A stretch of DNA of 8,362 nt, taken from Anaerolineaceae bacterium (GTDB taxonomy: Bacteria; Chloroflexota; Anaerolineae; Anaerolineales; Anaerolineaceae). Both the position numbers and the translations under genes were made by a program. The number at the start of each line of letters is the position of its first letter. The stretch's first letter is position 1. The DNA is taken from the NCBI GenBank assembly GCA_003446605.1, contig DMDF01000003.1:6992-15353 (forward strand). The letters run 5' to 3'. Under the pieces are notes generated by a model, which had not been told where the DNA came from, did not search any database, and saw nothing but the letters and a program-made list of their open reading frames with translations. This document shows positions 1-7,333 of the stretch, one piece after another.

Positions 1-366
1 AAAAATATCATCATCGTTATGCTGTTTTCTGGTGGTTTGGCAGGAATAGCAGGGATGACAGAAGTCTCTGGAATTTCACGCCGCCTTTATACGGGCTTAA
101 CCGTTGGGTATGGTTATACAGCCATCATTGTAGCCTGGTTGGCAAATCTCAATCCATTCGGCATCCTGATAGTAGCATTTCTCATGGCAGCACTGCTGGT
201 AGGCGGTGACCAAATCCAGATCGCCATGCAAACCCCAGCAGCTGTGGCAGATATCCTGCAAGGAGCAATATTATTTTTTATGTTGGGTGGATCAATTTTC
301 AACCGTTATAAAATCAAGGTTATTCGCGATAGAAAAATCCAACAAGGAGTAACCCATCATGAATGA
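1..366 (+). CDS. ABC transporter permease, C-terminal part (nucleoside / simple-sugar type)
   Basis: Partial gene: the reading frame is open from the first base, so the start lies upstream of the window and 121 residues are visible. It is the C-terminal part of a BPD_transp_2 (RbsC/NupP-like) inner-membrane permease. The visible family features are SGGLAGIAGMTEVSG near the start, a GYGYTAIIVAWLA helix, LNPFGI, a small-residue helix ending in LLVGGDQIQ, and the final PAAVADILQGAILFFML helix followed by a basic cytoplasmic tail. In BmpA-type importers two different permeases pair with an RbsA-like double ATPase and a lipoprotein. The missing partners would be expected upstream. Its stop overlaps the start of the next permease by 8 nt, which implies translational coupling. 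Nucleoside rather than sugar specificity is inferred from family resemblance and from the nearby cytidine deaminase. Confidence 0.88.
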   Translation, partial: KNIIIVMLFSGGLAGIAGMTEVSGISRRLYTGLTVGYGYTAIIVAWLANLNPFGILIVAFLMAALLVGGDQIQIAMQTPAAVADILQGAILFFMLGGSIFNRYKIKVIRDRKIQQGVTHHE

Positions 367-1315
367 AGCCTTCATCATTTCCATCCTTGTCATCACTATC
401 CGAGCGGGAACCTCACTGCTATATGCTACTTTTGGCGCCATCATTACTGAACGCTCCGGAATTCAAAATTTAGGTGTGGAAGGTATCATGATCGTAGGCG
501 CTGCCGCTTCTTTCGCCGCCGCTTACCACAGCAATAGCGTATGGGTGGGATTGGGAACCGCTATACTGGTTGGATTCATCCTTGGCTTGATCCACGCCAT
601 CCTCACCATCACCTTGAGAGCAGAACAGGTGGTTTCTGGTTTAGCAATGACCATCTTCGGTAGTGGGTTAGCCAGTTTTATGGGGCAGCGGCTTGGACCC
701 AACAATTCGACCATGGTCGGTCTGCAGGGACCCTCTTTTGAACGAATCCCTATTCCAATTCTGCATGAGACCCCCTATATTGGCGAATCTTTCTTCAACC
801 AGGATACTCTTGTTTACTTTCTTTACATCATCATCCCATTATTATGGTTTTATTTTTATCGAACCAGGCAGGGCTTGGAACTGCGCGCAGTCGGTGAGAA
901 TCCCCAAGCGATGGATGCGTTGGGTATGAATGTTACCAAACTGCGTTTTATCTATACGATCGTGGGAGCAATTTTCATGGCTGTTGCGGGCGCGCATCTA
1001 TCACTTGGCTACTTACAGGGTTGGGCAGACAACATCACCGGCGGTCGCGGTTGGATCGCCATTGCATTGGTTATCTTCTCCACGTGGAGCCCATTGAGAG
1101 CAGTTCTCGGCGCTCTTCTTTTTGGTGGTATCAACGCCCTTCAATTCCGCTTACAAGCAGCCGGTACAACCCTGCCCTCTTCATTTCTAAATATGCTTCC
1201 CTATCTTGCAACCATTCTTGTGCTGATTCTGATCACCTGGGTTGAAAAACACAAGAAACGTCTGGGAACACCTACATCTCTGGGTATTCCATTTGTGCGA
1301 GAAGAGAAAAAGTAG
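359..1315 (+). CDS. ABC transporter permease (NupQ/YufQ-like, nucleoside / simple-sugar type)
   Basis: Complete 318-residue BPD_transp_2 permease, the usual length for the second permease of BmpA/NupOPQ-type importers. The N-terminus (residues 1-30) is hydrophobic. It is followed by the family signature ERSGIQNLGVEGIMIVGA (31-48) and several membrane helices. The cytoplasmic coupling loop YRTRQGLELRAVGENPQAMDALGMNV (about 167-192) is the segment expected to contact the ATPase. Next come GGRGWIAIALVIFSTWSP (228-245), a GALLFGGINALQ helix and a basic tail. The start is fixed by AAGGAG at 344-349, 9 nt upstream, and the ATG overlaps the end of the previous permease. Substrate is inferred. Purine or pyrimidine nucleosides are most likely, but ribose-type sugars cannot be excluded without the binding lipoprotein. 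Confidence 0.92.
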   Translation: MNEAFIISILVITIRAGTSLLYATFGAIITERSGIQNLGVEGIMIVGAAASFAAAYHSNSVWVGLGTAILVGFILGLIHAILTITLRAEQVVSGLAMTIFGSGLASFMGQRLGPNNSTMVGLQGPSFERIPIPILHETPYIGESFFNQDTLVYFLYIIIPLLWFYFYRTRQGLELRAVGENPQAMDALGMNVTKLRFIYTIVGAIFMAVAGAHLSLGYLQGWADNITGGRGWIAIALVIFSTWSPLRAVLGALLFGGINALQFRLQAAGTTLPSSFLNMLPYLATILVLILITWVEKHKKRLGTPTSLGIPFVREEKK

Positions 1316-1337
1316 GGAATCAAAATTTGTAATAGTT

Positions 1338-1372
1338 AAAAAAGCACTTACTTTTTACGGTAAATGCTTTTT
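1338..1372. terminator. bidirectional intrinsic terminator between permease gene and cdd
   Basis: A 13-nt arm (1339-1351, AAAAAGCACTTAC) pairs with 1360-1372 (GTAAATGCTTTTT) around an 8-nt loop. The flanking A and T runs give a T tract on either strand, so it can end both converging transcripts. The single mismatch is A-C in the plus transcript but a tolerable G-U in the minus transcript, so it should work slightly better for cdd. The stem is rather AT-rich. Confidence 0.7.
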
Positions 1373-1374
1373 GG

Positions 1375-1788
1375 TCATTCACCCAGTAAAGCAGATGGAA
1401 CAAATGGGAAAGGCACGATCTCCCTTACAGTTTTCTCTCCCAAATAATTCCCTTGTGAATCACCGCTGATGACCAGCCAATCCAATCCAAATTCAACCAT
1501 CACCTGCCTGCACTGCGCACAGGGATATGCTTCCTTCTTACCCGGACCAATCACAGCGATGGCTTCAAATTCTTTCTCCCCTTCCGAGACAGCTTTCCAT
1601 ATTGCCACCCGTTCCGCACAAACTGTTGCACCATAAGAGACATTCTCAATGTTTCCACCCAGATAAACTTTTCCAGATTTTCCCAGTACGGCTGCCCCAA
1701 CCCGAAAATTGGAGTAGGGGCAGTGAGCATTTTCGGAACCCTTCACAGCCATTTTCAATAACTCTACTTTCTTTTCTTGGTCAATCAT
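1375..1788 (-). CDS. cdd: cytidine deaminase
   Basis: 137 residues, the normal length of the small homotetrameric zinc cytidine deaminase, which converts cytidine and deoxycytidine to uridine and deoxyuridine in pyrimidine salvage. Motifs visible: PYSNFRVGAAV (24-34), GGNIENVSYG with the substrate-binding N46 and E48, the catalytic TVCAER (C57 zinc ligand, E59 proton shuttle), and PCAQCRQVMVEF with zinc ligands C90 and C93. This is the three-cysteine zinc site of the tetrameric class. PCAQC is a slight variation on the common PCG-x-C. An AAGGAT ribosome binding site at 1796-1801 supports the ATG at 1788. It lies 24 nt downstream of a GNAT gene on the same strand, probably as an operon, and converges on nucleoside-type permeases, which fits salvage of imported nucleosides. 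Confidence 0.95.
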   Translation of the reverse strand: MIDQEKKVELLKMAVKGSENAHCPYSNFRVGAAVLGKSGKVYLGGNIENVSYGATVCAERVAIWKAVSEGEKEFEAIAVIGPGKKEAYPCAQCRQVMVEFGLDWLVISGDSQGNYLGEKTVREIVPFPFVPSALLGE

Positions 1789-1812
1789 GATTTCATCCTT
1801 TTTTGCACTTTT

Positions 1813-2322
1813 TTATAGTGATAAACTCTTTGCCATATTATAGCTGGCATCTCCAGAGCCATCTTTCATGGGATAGATCTTTATGATCTGGTACCCTAAT
1901 TTCTGGTAAAGCTGCAATGCAACATGGTTCTGGGCAATGACATGCAGCCATAGTTTATCCGCTCCATTTTCTTTTGCGATTTCTTCCCCTTTCAACATGG
2001 CTGCTTTTCCATAGCCTTTCCCGCGTTGATCTTCATGGATCACGATGTCAAATATAAAGGCATCCTTCTTCTCCTTCTCTTCTTTGAAAGCCAACCAGAA
2101 ATAACCCACCACTAAGCCATCTTCATCAACAACGTGAAAGAAATAATGTCCGCGTGAATCTTTGCCGTTTGGTAGAACAGTGCTTAATTGGCTCTTCGCC
2201 TGGAATTCAGCTTCCTCTAAACTGATATTTTCCGACGTTTGCAAATCTTCAATGAAATGAGTCATGGATTCTTCGAGAAAACCATCAAATTCATCTTCAT
2301 TAATGGGAATAAAAGTGACCAT
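1813..2322 (-). CDS. GNAT-family N-acetyltransferase
   Basis: 169 residues with the GNAT fold pattern. The N-terminal part is acidic and helical (about 1-50). The central strands are HYFFHVVDEDGLVVGYFWLAF (59-79) and FIFDIVIHEDQRGKGYG (89-105), where Q99-R-G-K-G-Y-G is the acetyl-CoA pyrophosphate-binding motif A. The C-terminal motif B is NHVALQLYQKLGY (132-144), with Y139 in the usual general-acid position. Resemblance to RimI-like and small-molecule acetyltransferases is general only, and the substrate cannot be named. The start is supported by GAGGTAA (2326-2332) just upstream of the ATG. It is the first gene of a likely two-gene unit with cdd; the 24-nt spacing supports co-transcription but does not show a shared function. 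Confidence 0.9.
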   Translation of the reverse strand: MVTFIPINEDEFDGFLEESMTHFIEDLQTSENISLEEAEFQAKSQLSTVLPNGKDSRGHYFFHVVDEDGLVVGYFWLAFKEEKEKKDAFIFDIVIHEDQRGKGYGKAAMLKGEEIAKENGADKLWLHVIAQNHVALQLYQKLGYQIIKIYPMKDGSGDASYNMAKSLSL

Positions 2323-2603
2323 TGTTTACCTCAAAAAGAATTTTCTTCAATCAGTTTACAGGCATTTCTCCATTTTAATGTGAATTTCTTCATGGTTTTC
2401 TTCAATAAAGAAATTAGCTGCTATAAAATCGTCACACGAAATTGGCTTCTTGGCTGATTAAGGATAACAACCAGGGAATACCTCATGAATAAATATGTTT
2501 TTCTTTTCCTTCTATACCCTTTTTGGAACCAATTTACTGTTTATGGTGACATTTTTACTGGTGGTTCACAGACATTCAGTTCTAGCAACACAGAATAAAT
2601 ATC
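2323..2603. other. intergenic stretch with no supported gene
   Basis: AT-rich spacer between the divergent GNAT and helicase genes. It should hold the GNAT promoter on the minus strand, but no convincing -35/-10 pair was found. An 8-nt inverted repeat AATTTCTT/AAGAAATT (2383-2390 and 2408-2415) is present but lies in low-complexity sequence and may be chance. A 37-codon plus-strand reading frame (2485-2598) is mentioned under findings and is not called as a gene. Confidence 0.5.
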
Positions 2604-2679
2604 TATGATATACTTTTTCGGTTGTTCAAATCGAAAAGAACAACACAATCTAAAATTTGTTTTGAAGTTCCTGGTGATT

Positions 2680-2708
2680 GCTCGGCTGATTTTAGTCGGG
2701 CTTTTTTT
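2680..2708 (+). terminator. intrinsic terminator upstream of the helicase gene (attenuator or sRNA end)
   Basis: The stem GCTCGGCT (2680-2687) pairs with AGTCGGGC (2694-2701), eight pairs with two G-U wobbles and a 6-nt loop GATTTT, followed directly by seven T residues (2702-2708). This is a textbook Rho-independent shape on the plus strand. No plus-strand gene ends nearby upstream, so it either attenuates transcription into the helicase gene or ends a short non-coding RNA. Confidence 0.7.
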
Positions 2709-2802
2709 GTGCCTTCATGGTATAGGCTGAGATCTGAACGATCCATTGAACAGATCTGGTATCTCGAAAGAGAAAAATGGTTTCCGGAATTATCAAGACA
2801 AT

Positions 2803-2809
2803 AAAGGAG
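2803..2809 (+). promoter_or_regulatory. ribosome binding site fixing the helicase start at 2818
   Basis: AAAGGAG lies 8 nt upstream of the ATG at 2818. The frame stays open 24 codons further upstream to a TTG at 2746, but that start has no ribosome binding site, falls inside the 2730-2757 hairpin, and precedes the conserved Q motif by an unrelated peptide. The ATG at 2818 is therefore preferred. Confidence 0.85.
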
Positions 2810-2817
2810 TTTTGATA

Positions 2818-4428
2818 ATGAAGGAATTTGCTCAGTTAGAGCTAAATGAGCAGCTGATGCAAGCTGTCTCAGCAATGGGTTATGAAGAACCCACACCCAT
2901 CCAGGAACAGGTCATCCCTTTGATGATGGCAGGCGAAGATGTATTTGCCCAATCACAAACAGGTTCTGGAAAAACAGCTGCGTTCGCACTCCCAATACTG
3001 AACACCATTTCCCCCAATCAGGGTTACATCCAGTGTCTTGTACTCACACCCACGCGCGAATTAGCTATGCAGGGAGCCAGCGCATTTCATGATTTTGGAA
3101 AAGGTGGGAATTTCAGTGTTCTACCAGTTTATGGTGGTCAGGCGTATGCACGACAGATCACCCGATTGCAAAAAGGGGTTGACGTTGTAGTTGGTACCCC
3201 AGGTCGTTTGATCGACCTGATGAAGAAAGAAGTACTTGATCTCAGCCATGTTCAGGTCGTTGTAGTTGATGAAGCAGATGAAATGTTAAGTATGGGTTTT
3301 ATTGATGATATTAAAGCGATCCTGGATGCTACACCCAACAGCCGGCAAACAGCGCTTTTCTCCGCTACCCTTCCGGAAGCAATTCGGCAGCTTGGCAGTC
3401 GCTACATGCGAAAACCGCATTCCATTCAAATTGAAGACAAACACATGACCGTTGATACGATCGAACAACGCTACTATGTTGTTGATCGAAAACAGAAATT
3501 CTCTGCTCTGACACACTTGTTTGAGATGGAAAATATTGAACGCGCTCTGGTTTTTGCTTCCACGAAAATAAGCACAGAGCAGCTTTCAAGCACCTTATCA
3601 GCACGTGGTTATCAGGCAGAAGTCATCAATGGGAACTTGGATCAGGATGCACGCATCCGTGTGCTGAACCGCTTCAAGCAAAACCAAATTCAGGTACTGG
3701 TTGCCACCGATGTAGCAGCCCGTGGCTTGGATATTGAAGATGTCTCGCATGTTTTTAATTATGACTTGCCCAGAGAAGCCGAAGGATATGTTCATCGTAT
3801 CGGCAGAACGGGGAGAGCCGGTAAAACTGGCATTGCCATCACATTGGTTACACCCAAAGAATTATGGTTCCTGAAAAGGATCGAAAAATTCACTAAACAG
3901 GAGATGACAAAGTGTGAGATTCCTTCGGCTGAGGATATCCTCAAGAAAAGAGAAGCGGACCTGCTTGAACGTATGCGTATTTGGCTAAAACGTGATAGAT
4001 GCGCTAAAGAAAAAGAATTGATCAATGTCTTGATCGAAGAAGGACATGATCCTTTGGAAATCGCAGCGGTAGCTGTGAAAATGGCTCGCGCTGATGAAAA
4101 ACAGCGTCCGGTTGAATCATTTTCCGCGACCACCGAGATCACACATCGTAAATCTTCGAAAAAACCAAGATCCAACATCCATCCCTCCAATGAGGAAGGC
4201 ATGGTGCGTATTATGGTGAGCAGCGGTCGCAGAGATGGCATCAACCCGAGTGAAATCGTGGGCTCTATCGCACGTTTTTCAAATATCCCTGGCAGGTCGA
4301 TCGGTAAGATTCTGATCCGGGATAATCATTCCCTGGTGGATATTGATGCTCGTTATGTAGATCAGGTACTGGCTAAGACCGGTCAGATCAAGATGAAAAA
4401 AGATTCGGTCACTTTTAAGAGAGCTTAG
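2818..4428 (+). CDS. deaD: DEAD-box ATP-dependent RNA helicase with DbpA-like RNA-binding C-terminus
   Basis: 536 residues, cytoplasmic. All core helicase motifs are visible in order: the Q motif (F4 and TPIQ 26-29), motif I SQTGSGKT (46-53), Ia PTREL (78-82), Ib TPGR (127-130), motif II DEAD (151-154), III SAT (182-184), IV ALVFAST (243-249), V TDVAARGLD (297-305) and VI HRIGRTGRAG (326-335). A charged helical segment (about 350-430) and a basic Lys/Arg/Ser linker (about 437-458) follow. Residues 462-535 form a DbpA-type RNA-binding domain (VRIMVSSGRRDGI, IVGSIAR, IPGRSIGKI). This architecture matches the DeaD/CsdA and DbpA group, which unwinds short duplexes during ribosome assembly and cold adaptation. 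Which of those roles applies here is inferred. The deaD symbol is by domain architecture only. It stands alone, between a structured leader and a strong terminator. Confidence 0.94.
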   Translation: MKEFAQLELNEQLMQAVSAMGYEEPTPIQEQVIPLMMAGEDVFAQSQTGSGKTAAFALPILNTISPNQGYIQCLVLTPTRELAMQGASAFHDFGKGGNFSVLPVYGGQAYARQITRLQKGVDVVVGTPGRLIDLMKKEVLDLSHVQVVVVDEADEMLSMGFIDDIKAILDATPNSRQTALFSATLPEAIRQLGSRYMRKPHSIQIEDKHMTVDTIEQRYYVVDRKQKFSALTHLFEMENIERALVFASTKISTEQLSSTLSARGYQAEVINGNLDQDARIRVLNRFKQNQIQVLVATDVAARGLDIEDVSHVFNYDLPREAEGYVHRIGRTGRAGKTGIAITLVTPKELWFLKRIEKFTKQEMTKCEIPSAEDILKKREADLLERMRIWLKRDRCAKEKELINVLIEEGHDPLEIAAVAVKMARADEKQRPVESFSATTEITHRKSSKKPRSNIHPSNEEGMVRIMVSSGRRDGINPSEIVGSIARFSNIPGRSIGKILIRDNHSLVDIDARYVDQVLAKTGQIKMKKDSVTFKRA

Positions 4429-4472
4429 CATTTATTCCTGCGTGATCGCAGTAAATAAAAAACTCGAATAAC

Positions 4473-4504
4473 AAAAAAGCCGTTCCTTTCGAAGCGGCTT
4501 TTTT
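4473..4504. terminator. strong bidirectional intrinsic terminator between helicase and sulfur-fusion genes
   Basis: The perfect 10-nt arms AAAAAAGCCG (4473-4482) and CGGCTTTTTT (4495-4504) flank a loop that can itself form a TTC/GAA pairing next to a bulged G. The A6 and T6 runs supply a T tract for both converging transcripts. It starts 45 nt after the helicase stop and lies 5 nt beyond the stop of the minus-strand gene. A further small hairpin, CTGCG-TGAT-CGCAG (4438-4451), precedes it but has no T tract. Confidence 0.88.
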
Positions 4505-4508
4505 GGGT

Positions 4509-6959
4509 TTAGATAAACATGGTTGCATTTGAATCATCCGAAGCATGGATGAATGTCGCCACACCTACGGTTTCGATACCATCCAGCAATTCTTCTTTGC
4601 GAATGCCCATCAGGTCCATAGACATCTGGCAAGCTTGAATGGTTACACCATTATCCATAGCGCTCTGGATTAATTCTTCCAGCGAACTAACATTTTTCTT
4701 CTTCATGATCCCTTTGATCATCGCTGTTCCCATACCAGCCATGTTCATCTGGGAAATCGTCAATTTGTTCGCACCACGTGGCATCATAAAGCCAAACATA
4801 CTTTCAACAAGATTCTTATGTACTTTTGGCGGTTTACTTTTCCGTAAGATATTGAGACCCCAGAAAGTGAAGAACATGGTCACTTTATGCCCCATTGATA
4901 CAGCTCCATTCGCGATGATGAACGCTGCGATGGCTTTATCCAGATCACCTGAGAAGACCACCATGGTTTTATCTTGCGTCATCGTCCCAACAGATGCTGT
5001 TTCTTTCTTCTCCACGCCTTTCTGGATCTTGGCTGTGATAACACCTTCCGCTGAATCCAGTGAGACCAGTTTGTTGCCTGTGCGATCCGCCCATGCCTGC
5101 ACATCACTGGTAAAACCATAATCGGTTGCACGCACAGTGATGACATCGCCTGGTTCAACCTCTTTTACTTTGTTGTATAACTTTAAAATGGGTCCCGGGC
5201 ACTGCAAACCGCAGGCATCCACCGTGAACTCGTTTCCTTCACCAATGTTGAAAGGGGGGATCTCTTGGATCTCTTCTCGACTGCTAATCGAAACATGTTC
5301 GAAGGTATCAAAATTGGATTGTTTACCGGTTGCATGCGAGTAGGTCTTAAAACCACCGTTCAAGTTGAGCGCATCAAAACCAGATTGGGTCAGGATGCGT
5401 GTCGCAAAATATCCGCGCTGCCCTACCTGGCAGTACACCAGGATCTTTTTACTATGCGGTAATTCATTCAAACGCTCTCGCAATTGCGCCAATGGAATGT
5501 TGACAGAGCCCTTGATGGTTCCGATGGTCAATTCTTCAGGATCACGCACATCCAGAATGGCATATTTTTCCCGGTCCAAGGAATCTATATCATCCCAATC
5601 CATGGTCTTCAGATCACCCCGTAGCATATTGCTTGCAAGAAATCCGATGATATTGATCGGGTCACGTGCAGAGCCGTAGGGAGGGGCATAAGCCAGTTCC
5701 AGATCTTCCAGATCGAACACGGTCATGTTCGCTCTGATCGCTGTGGCGATCACATCCACACGTTTATCCACGCCTTCCAAACCCACGATCTGCGCTCCAT
5801 AGATCTTCCCTTCAGGGGAAAAAAGGATTTTGAACGCCAATGGAGATGCCGCGGGGTAATAGCCGGCATGGTTGGATGCATGGATGATGGCATTTTCAAA
5901 AGGCAGACCCAATTCGGTCAATTGATGGGTGTTCAATCCGGTGCTGGCTACAGTCAGATCAAAGACCTTCACAATGGATGTACCCTGTACACCGCTGAAA
6001 GCGACATCCCGTCCGGTAATATGATCTGCTGCGATGCGTGCTTGTTTACTGGCAGGACCCGCCAACGGCAAATTGACCTCTTTCCCGCTGATGATGTTCT
6101 TCACCGCAACGGCATCACCGATCGCGTAAATATCCGTATCCTTGGTCTGCATGTGTTCATTTACGCTAATTGCACCACGTGCACCTAAATCAAGCCCCGC
6201 TTCCTTTGCAAGTACGGTTTCAGGTCGAACGCCAACCGACAGGATGACCATGTCAGTATTGATCGTTTTCCCGCTCTGCAAAGAAACGTTCAATCCCTCT
6301 GTTTTTTGGATACTCTGGATTCCATCACCTAATGCCAGCCGGACATGCTTGAAATCCAAGTGTTGATGTACCATGGCAGCCATTTCATAGTCAATGGGTG
6401 CCATCACCTGGTTGAGCATTTCAATGATAGTTACTTCCAGACCGCGATGTTGCAAATTCTCTGCAATTTCCAACCCTATGAAACCACCGCCTACCACCAC
6501 AGCGTTTTTTGGCGCTTTTTCGGCAATATAATCATCGATATGATCCATATCAGGAATAGAACGCAGACTGAACACACCCGGCAGATTATTCCCTTCAATG
6601 GGAGGAATAAGGGGAGAAGCGCCCGGTGAGAGTACCAGCTTATCGTAGCCTTCGCTGTATTCTCTACCACTGGAAAGATCACGCACCTTGATGGTTTTCT
6701 CTTTGCGGTCAATACTGAGTGCCTCGTGGTGAACACGAGCATCAATATTAAAGGTTTCTTTCAACTTGCTGGGAGTAACCACAAGTAATTTTTCACGATC
6801 AGCAATCACACCACCTATATGATAGGGTAAACCGCAATTCGCAAATGATATATATTCCCCACGTTCCAGAATAATGATCTCGGCTTTCTCATCCATGCGG
6901 CGCAGGCGTGTAGCCGTGCTGGCTCCCCCTGCAACACCACCAACAATTATTACTTTCAT
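4509..6959 (-). CDS. four-module fusion: CoA-disulfide reductase-like flavoprotein, rhodanese, TusA and DsrE2 domains
   Basis: 816 residues, predicted cytoplasmic, with four sulfur-handling modules in one chain. (1) Residues 1-445: FAD/NAD(P)H disulfide reductase of the CoA-disulfide/NADH-persulfide reductase group. It shows the FAD motif GGVAGGAS (7-14), single redox Cys42 in SFANCGLPY, a second nucleotide motif VVGGGFIGLE (155-164), YAIGDA (278-283) and the CoADR-type YAPPYGSARDP (424-434). (2) About 455-545: rhodanese with the active loop YCQVGQRGY (Cys510). (3) About 575-648: TusA/SirA with ACGLQCPGP (Cys583, CPxP Cys587). (4) About 664-816: DsrE2-like, with VVFSGDLDKA at its start and ACQMSMDLMGI (Cys777). 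CoADR-rhodanese fusions reduce persulfides or polysulfide with NADH; the extra TusA and DsrE2 parts suggest sulfane-sulfur relay. The exact substrate is inferred. The start is supported by AAAAGGAGA (6966-6974). It is the second gene after an ArsR regulator, 25 nt apart. Confidence 0.92.
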   Translation of the reverse strand: MKVIIVGGVAGGASTATRLRRMDEKAEIIILERGEYISFANCGLPYHIGGVIADREKLLVVTPSKLKETFNIDARVHHEALSIDRKEKTIKVRDLSSGREYSEGYDKLVLSPGASPLIPPIEGNNLPGVFSLRSIPDMDHIDDYIAEKAPKNAVVVGGGFIGLEIAENLQHRGLEVTIIEMLNQVMAPIDYEMAAMVHQHLDFKHVRLALGDGIQSIQKTEGLNVSLQSGKTINTDMVILSVGVRPETVLAKEAGLDLGARGAISVNEHMQTKDTDIYAIGDAVAVKNIISGKEVNLPLAGPASKQARIAADHITGRDVAFSGVQGTSIVKVFDLTVASTGLNTHQLTELGLPFENAIIHASNHAGYYPAASPLAFKILFSPEGKIYGAQIVGLEGVDKRVDVIATAIRANMTVFDLEDLELAYAPPYGSARDPINIIGFLASNMLRGDLKTMDWDDIDSLDREKYAILDVRDPEELTIGTIKGSVNIPLAQLRERLNELPHSKKILVYCQVGQRGYFATRILTQSGFDALNLNGGFKTYSHATGKQSNFDTFEHVSISSREEIQEIPPFNIGEGNEFTVDACGLQCPGPILKLYNKVKEVEPGDVITVRATDYGFTSDVQAWADRTGNKLVSLDSAEGVITAKIQKGVEKKETASVGTMTQDKTMVVFSGDLDKAIAAFIIANGAVSMGHKVTMFFTFWGLNILRKSKPPKVHKNLVESMFGFMMPRGANKLTISQMNMAGMGTAMIKGIMKKKNVSSLEELIQSAMDNGVTIQACQMSMDLMGIRKEELLDGIETVGVATFIHASDDSNATMFI

Positions 6960-6984
6960 TTTAAGTCTCCTTTTGATAGTTCAC

Positions 6985-7320
6985 TTATGAGCGCGTTCTG
7001 GTGATTTCCGCATCTGCCCGGATTTGATCATTCAGGATGGCGCGCATCAGATCGAGAGATTGGATGATTCGTCTATCCACGATGGAATACAGCACTGCGG
7101 TACCCTGGCGTTCCGTTGAAACCAGATTGCGTTCCCTCAACACTTTGAGATGGCGTGAAATGGTCGATTGAGGTGCATCCAGTTCATCTGCAATCTCGTT
7201 GACAAACATATCCCGCTCTGCCAACAGGTACAGAATCATGATGCGCGTCGTATCGCTTAACGCTGAACAAACACGTTCATGCAGCAGATTTACCTCAAGT
7301 TCCAGTGATTTCACATCCAT
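6985..7320 (-). CDS. ArsR/SmtB-family winged-helix transcriptional regulator
   Basis: 111 residues, the usual size for an ArsR homodimeric repressor. The opening helix contains RVCSALSDTTRIMILYLL (16-33), the classic start of the fold. The helix-turn-helix runs through VNEIADELDAPQSTISRHLKVL (40-61), with QSTISRHLKVL as the recognition helix, and the wing is LVSTERQGTAVLYSI (66-80). The metal-binding ELCVCDL motif of arsenic/cadmium sensors is absent; the equivalent position reads VNEIADEL. The only cysteine is Cys18, so neither a CxC metal site nor the two-cysteine persulfide switch of SqrR/BigR is present within one chain. The gene is first in an operon with the sulfur fusion, so control of sulfur metabolism is inferred from context. 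An AAGGA ribosome binding site (7330-7334) lies 9 nt from the ATG. Confidence 0.92.
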   Translation of the reverse strand: MDVKSLELEVNLLHERVCSALSDTTRIMILYLLAERDMFVNEIADELDAPQSTISRHLKVLRERNLVSTERQGTAVLYSIVDRRIIQSLDLMRAILNDQIRADAEITRTRS

Positions 7321-7333
7321 CTTCTTTTTTCCT

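Larger units (their letters stand above)
2604..2817 (+). promoter_or_regulatory. probable structured 5' leader of the DEAD-box helicase gene
   Basis: A possible -10 (TATGAT 2604-2609 or TATACT 2609-2614) has no good -35. About 200 nt of non-coding sequence follows before the helicase ATG. It holds four stem-loops in order: GTTGTTC/GAACAAC (2621-2627 with 2638-2644, perfect 7 bp), the terminator-like stem at 2680-2708, AGATCTG/CAGATCT (2730-2736 with 2751-2757, perfect 7 bp), and TCTC-GAAA-GAGA (2762-2773), a short stem closed by a GNRA tetraloop. Long structured leaders are known for cold-shock DEAD-box helicase genes such as E. coli deaD. Assigning this stretch to that role is inference. A separate small RNA ending at 2708 is the main alternative. 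Confidence 0.45.

Noticed and set aside
2383..2415. Inverted repeat AATTTCTT/AAGAAATT in the gap upstream of the GNAT gene
   Set aside because: Short, AT-rich, in low-complexity sequence, with no T tract on either strand; probably chance.
2746..2817. N-terminal extension of the helicase from TTG 2746
   Set aside because: No ribosome binding site at the TTG, it lies within a hairpin, and the ATG at 2818 has AAAGGAG 8 nt away and begins directly before the Q motif.
3792..4244. 150-codon minus-strand frame opposite the helicase C-terminal half
   Set aside because: It is antisense to conserved helicase motifs V and VI and the C-terminal region, with no plausible family features.
4438..4451. Hairpin CTGCG-TGAT-CGCAG just after the helicase stop
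   Set aside because: Perfect but only 5 bp and with no T tract; the strong terminator at 4473-4504 explains transcript ending.
4639..6629. Several plus-strand frames of 65-160 codons opposite the sulfur fusion gene
   Set aside because: All lie within the well-supported minus-strand fusion gene, lack ribosome binding sites and show no domain-like sequence; they are antisense shadows.
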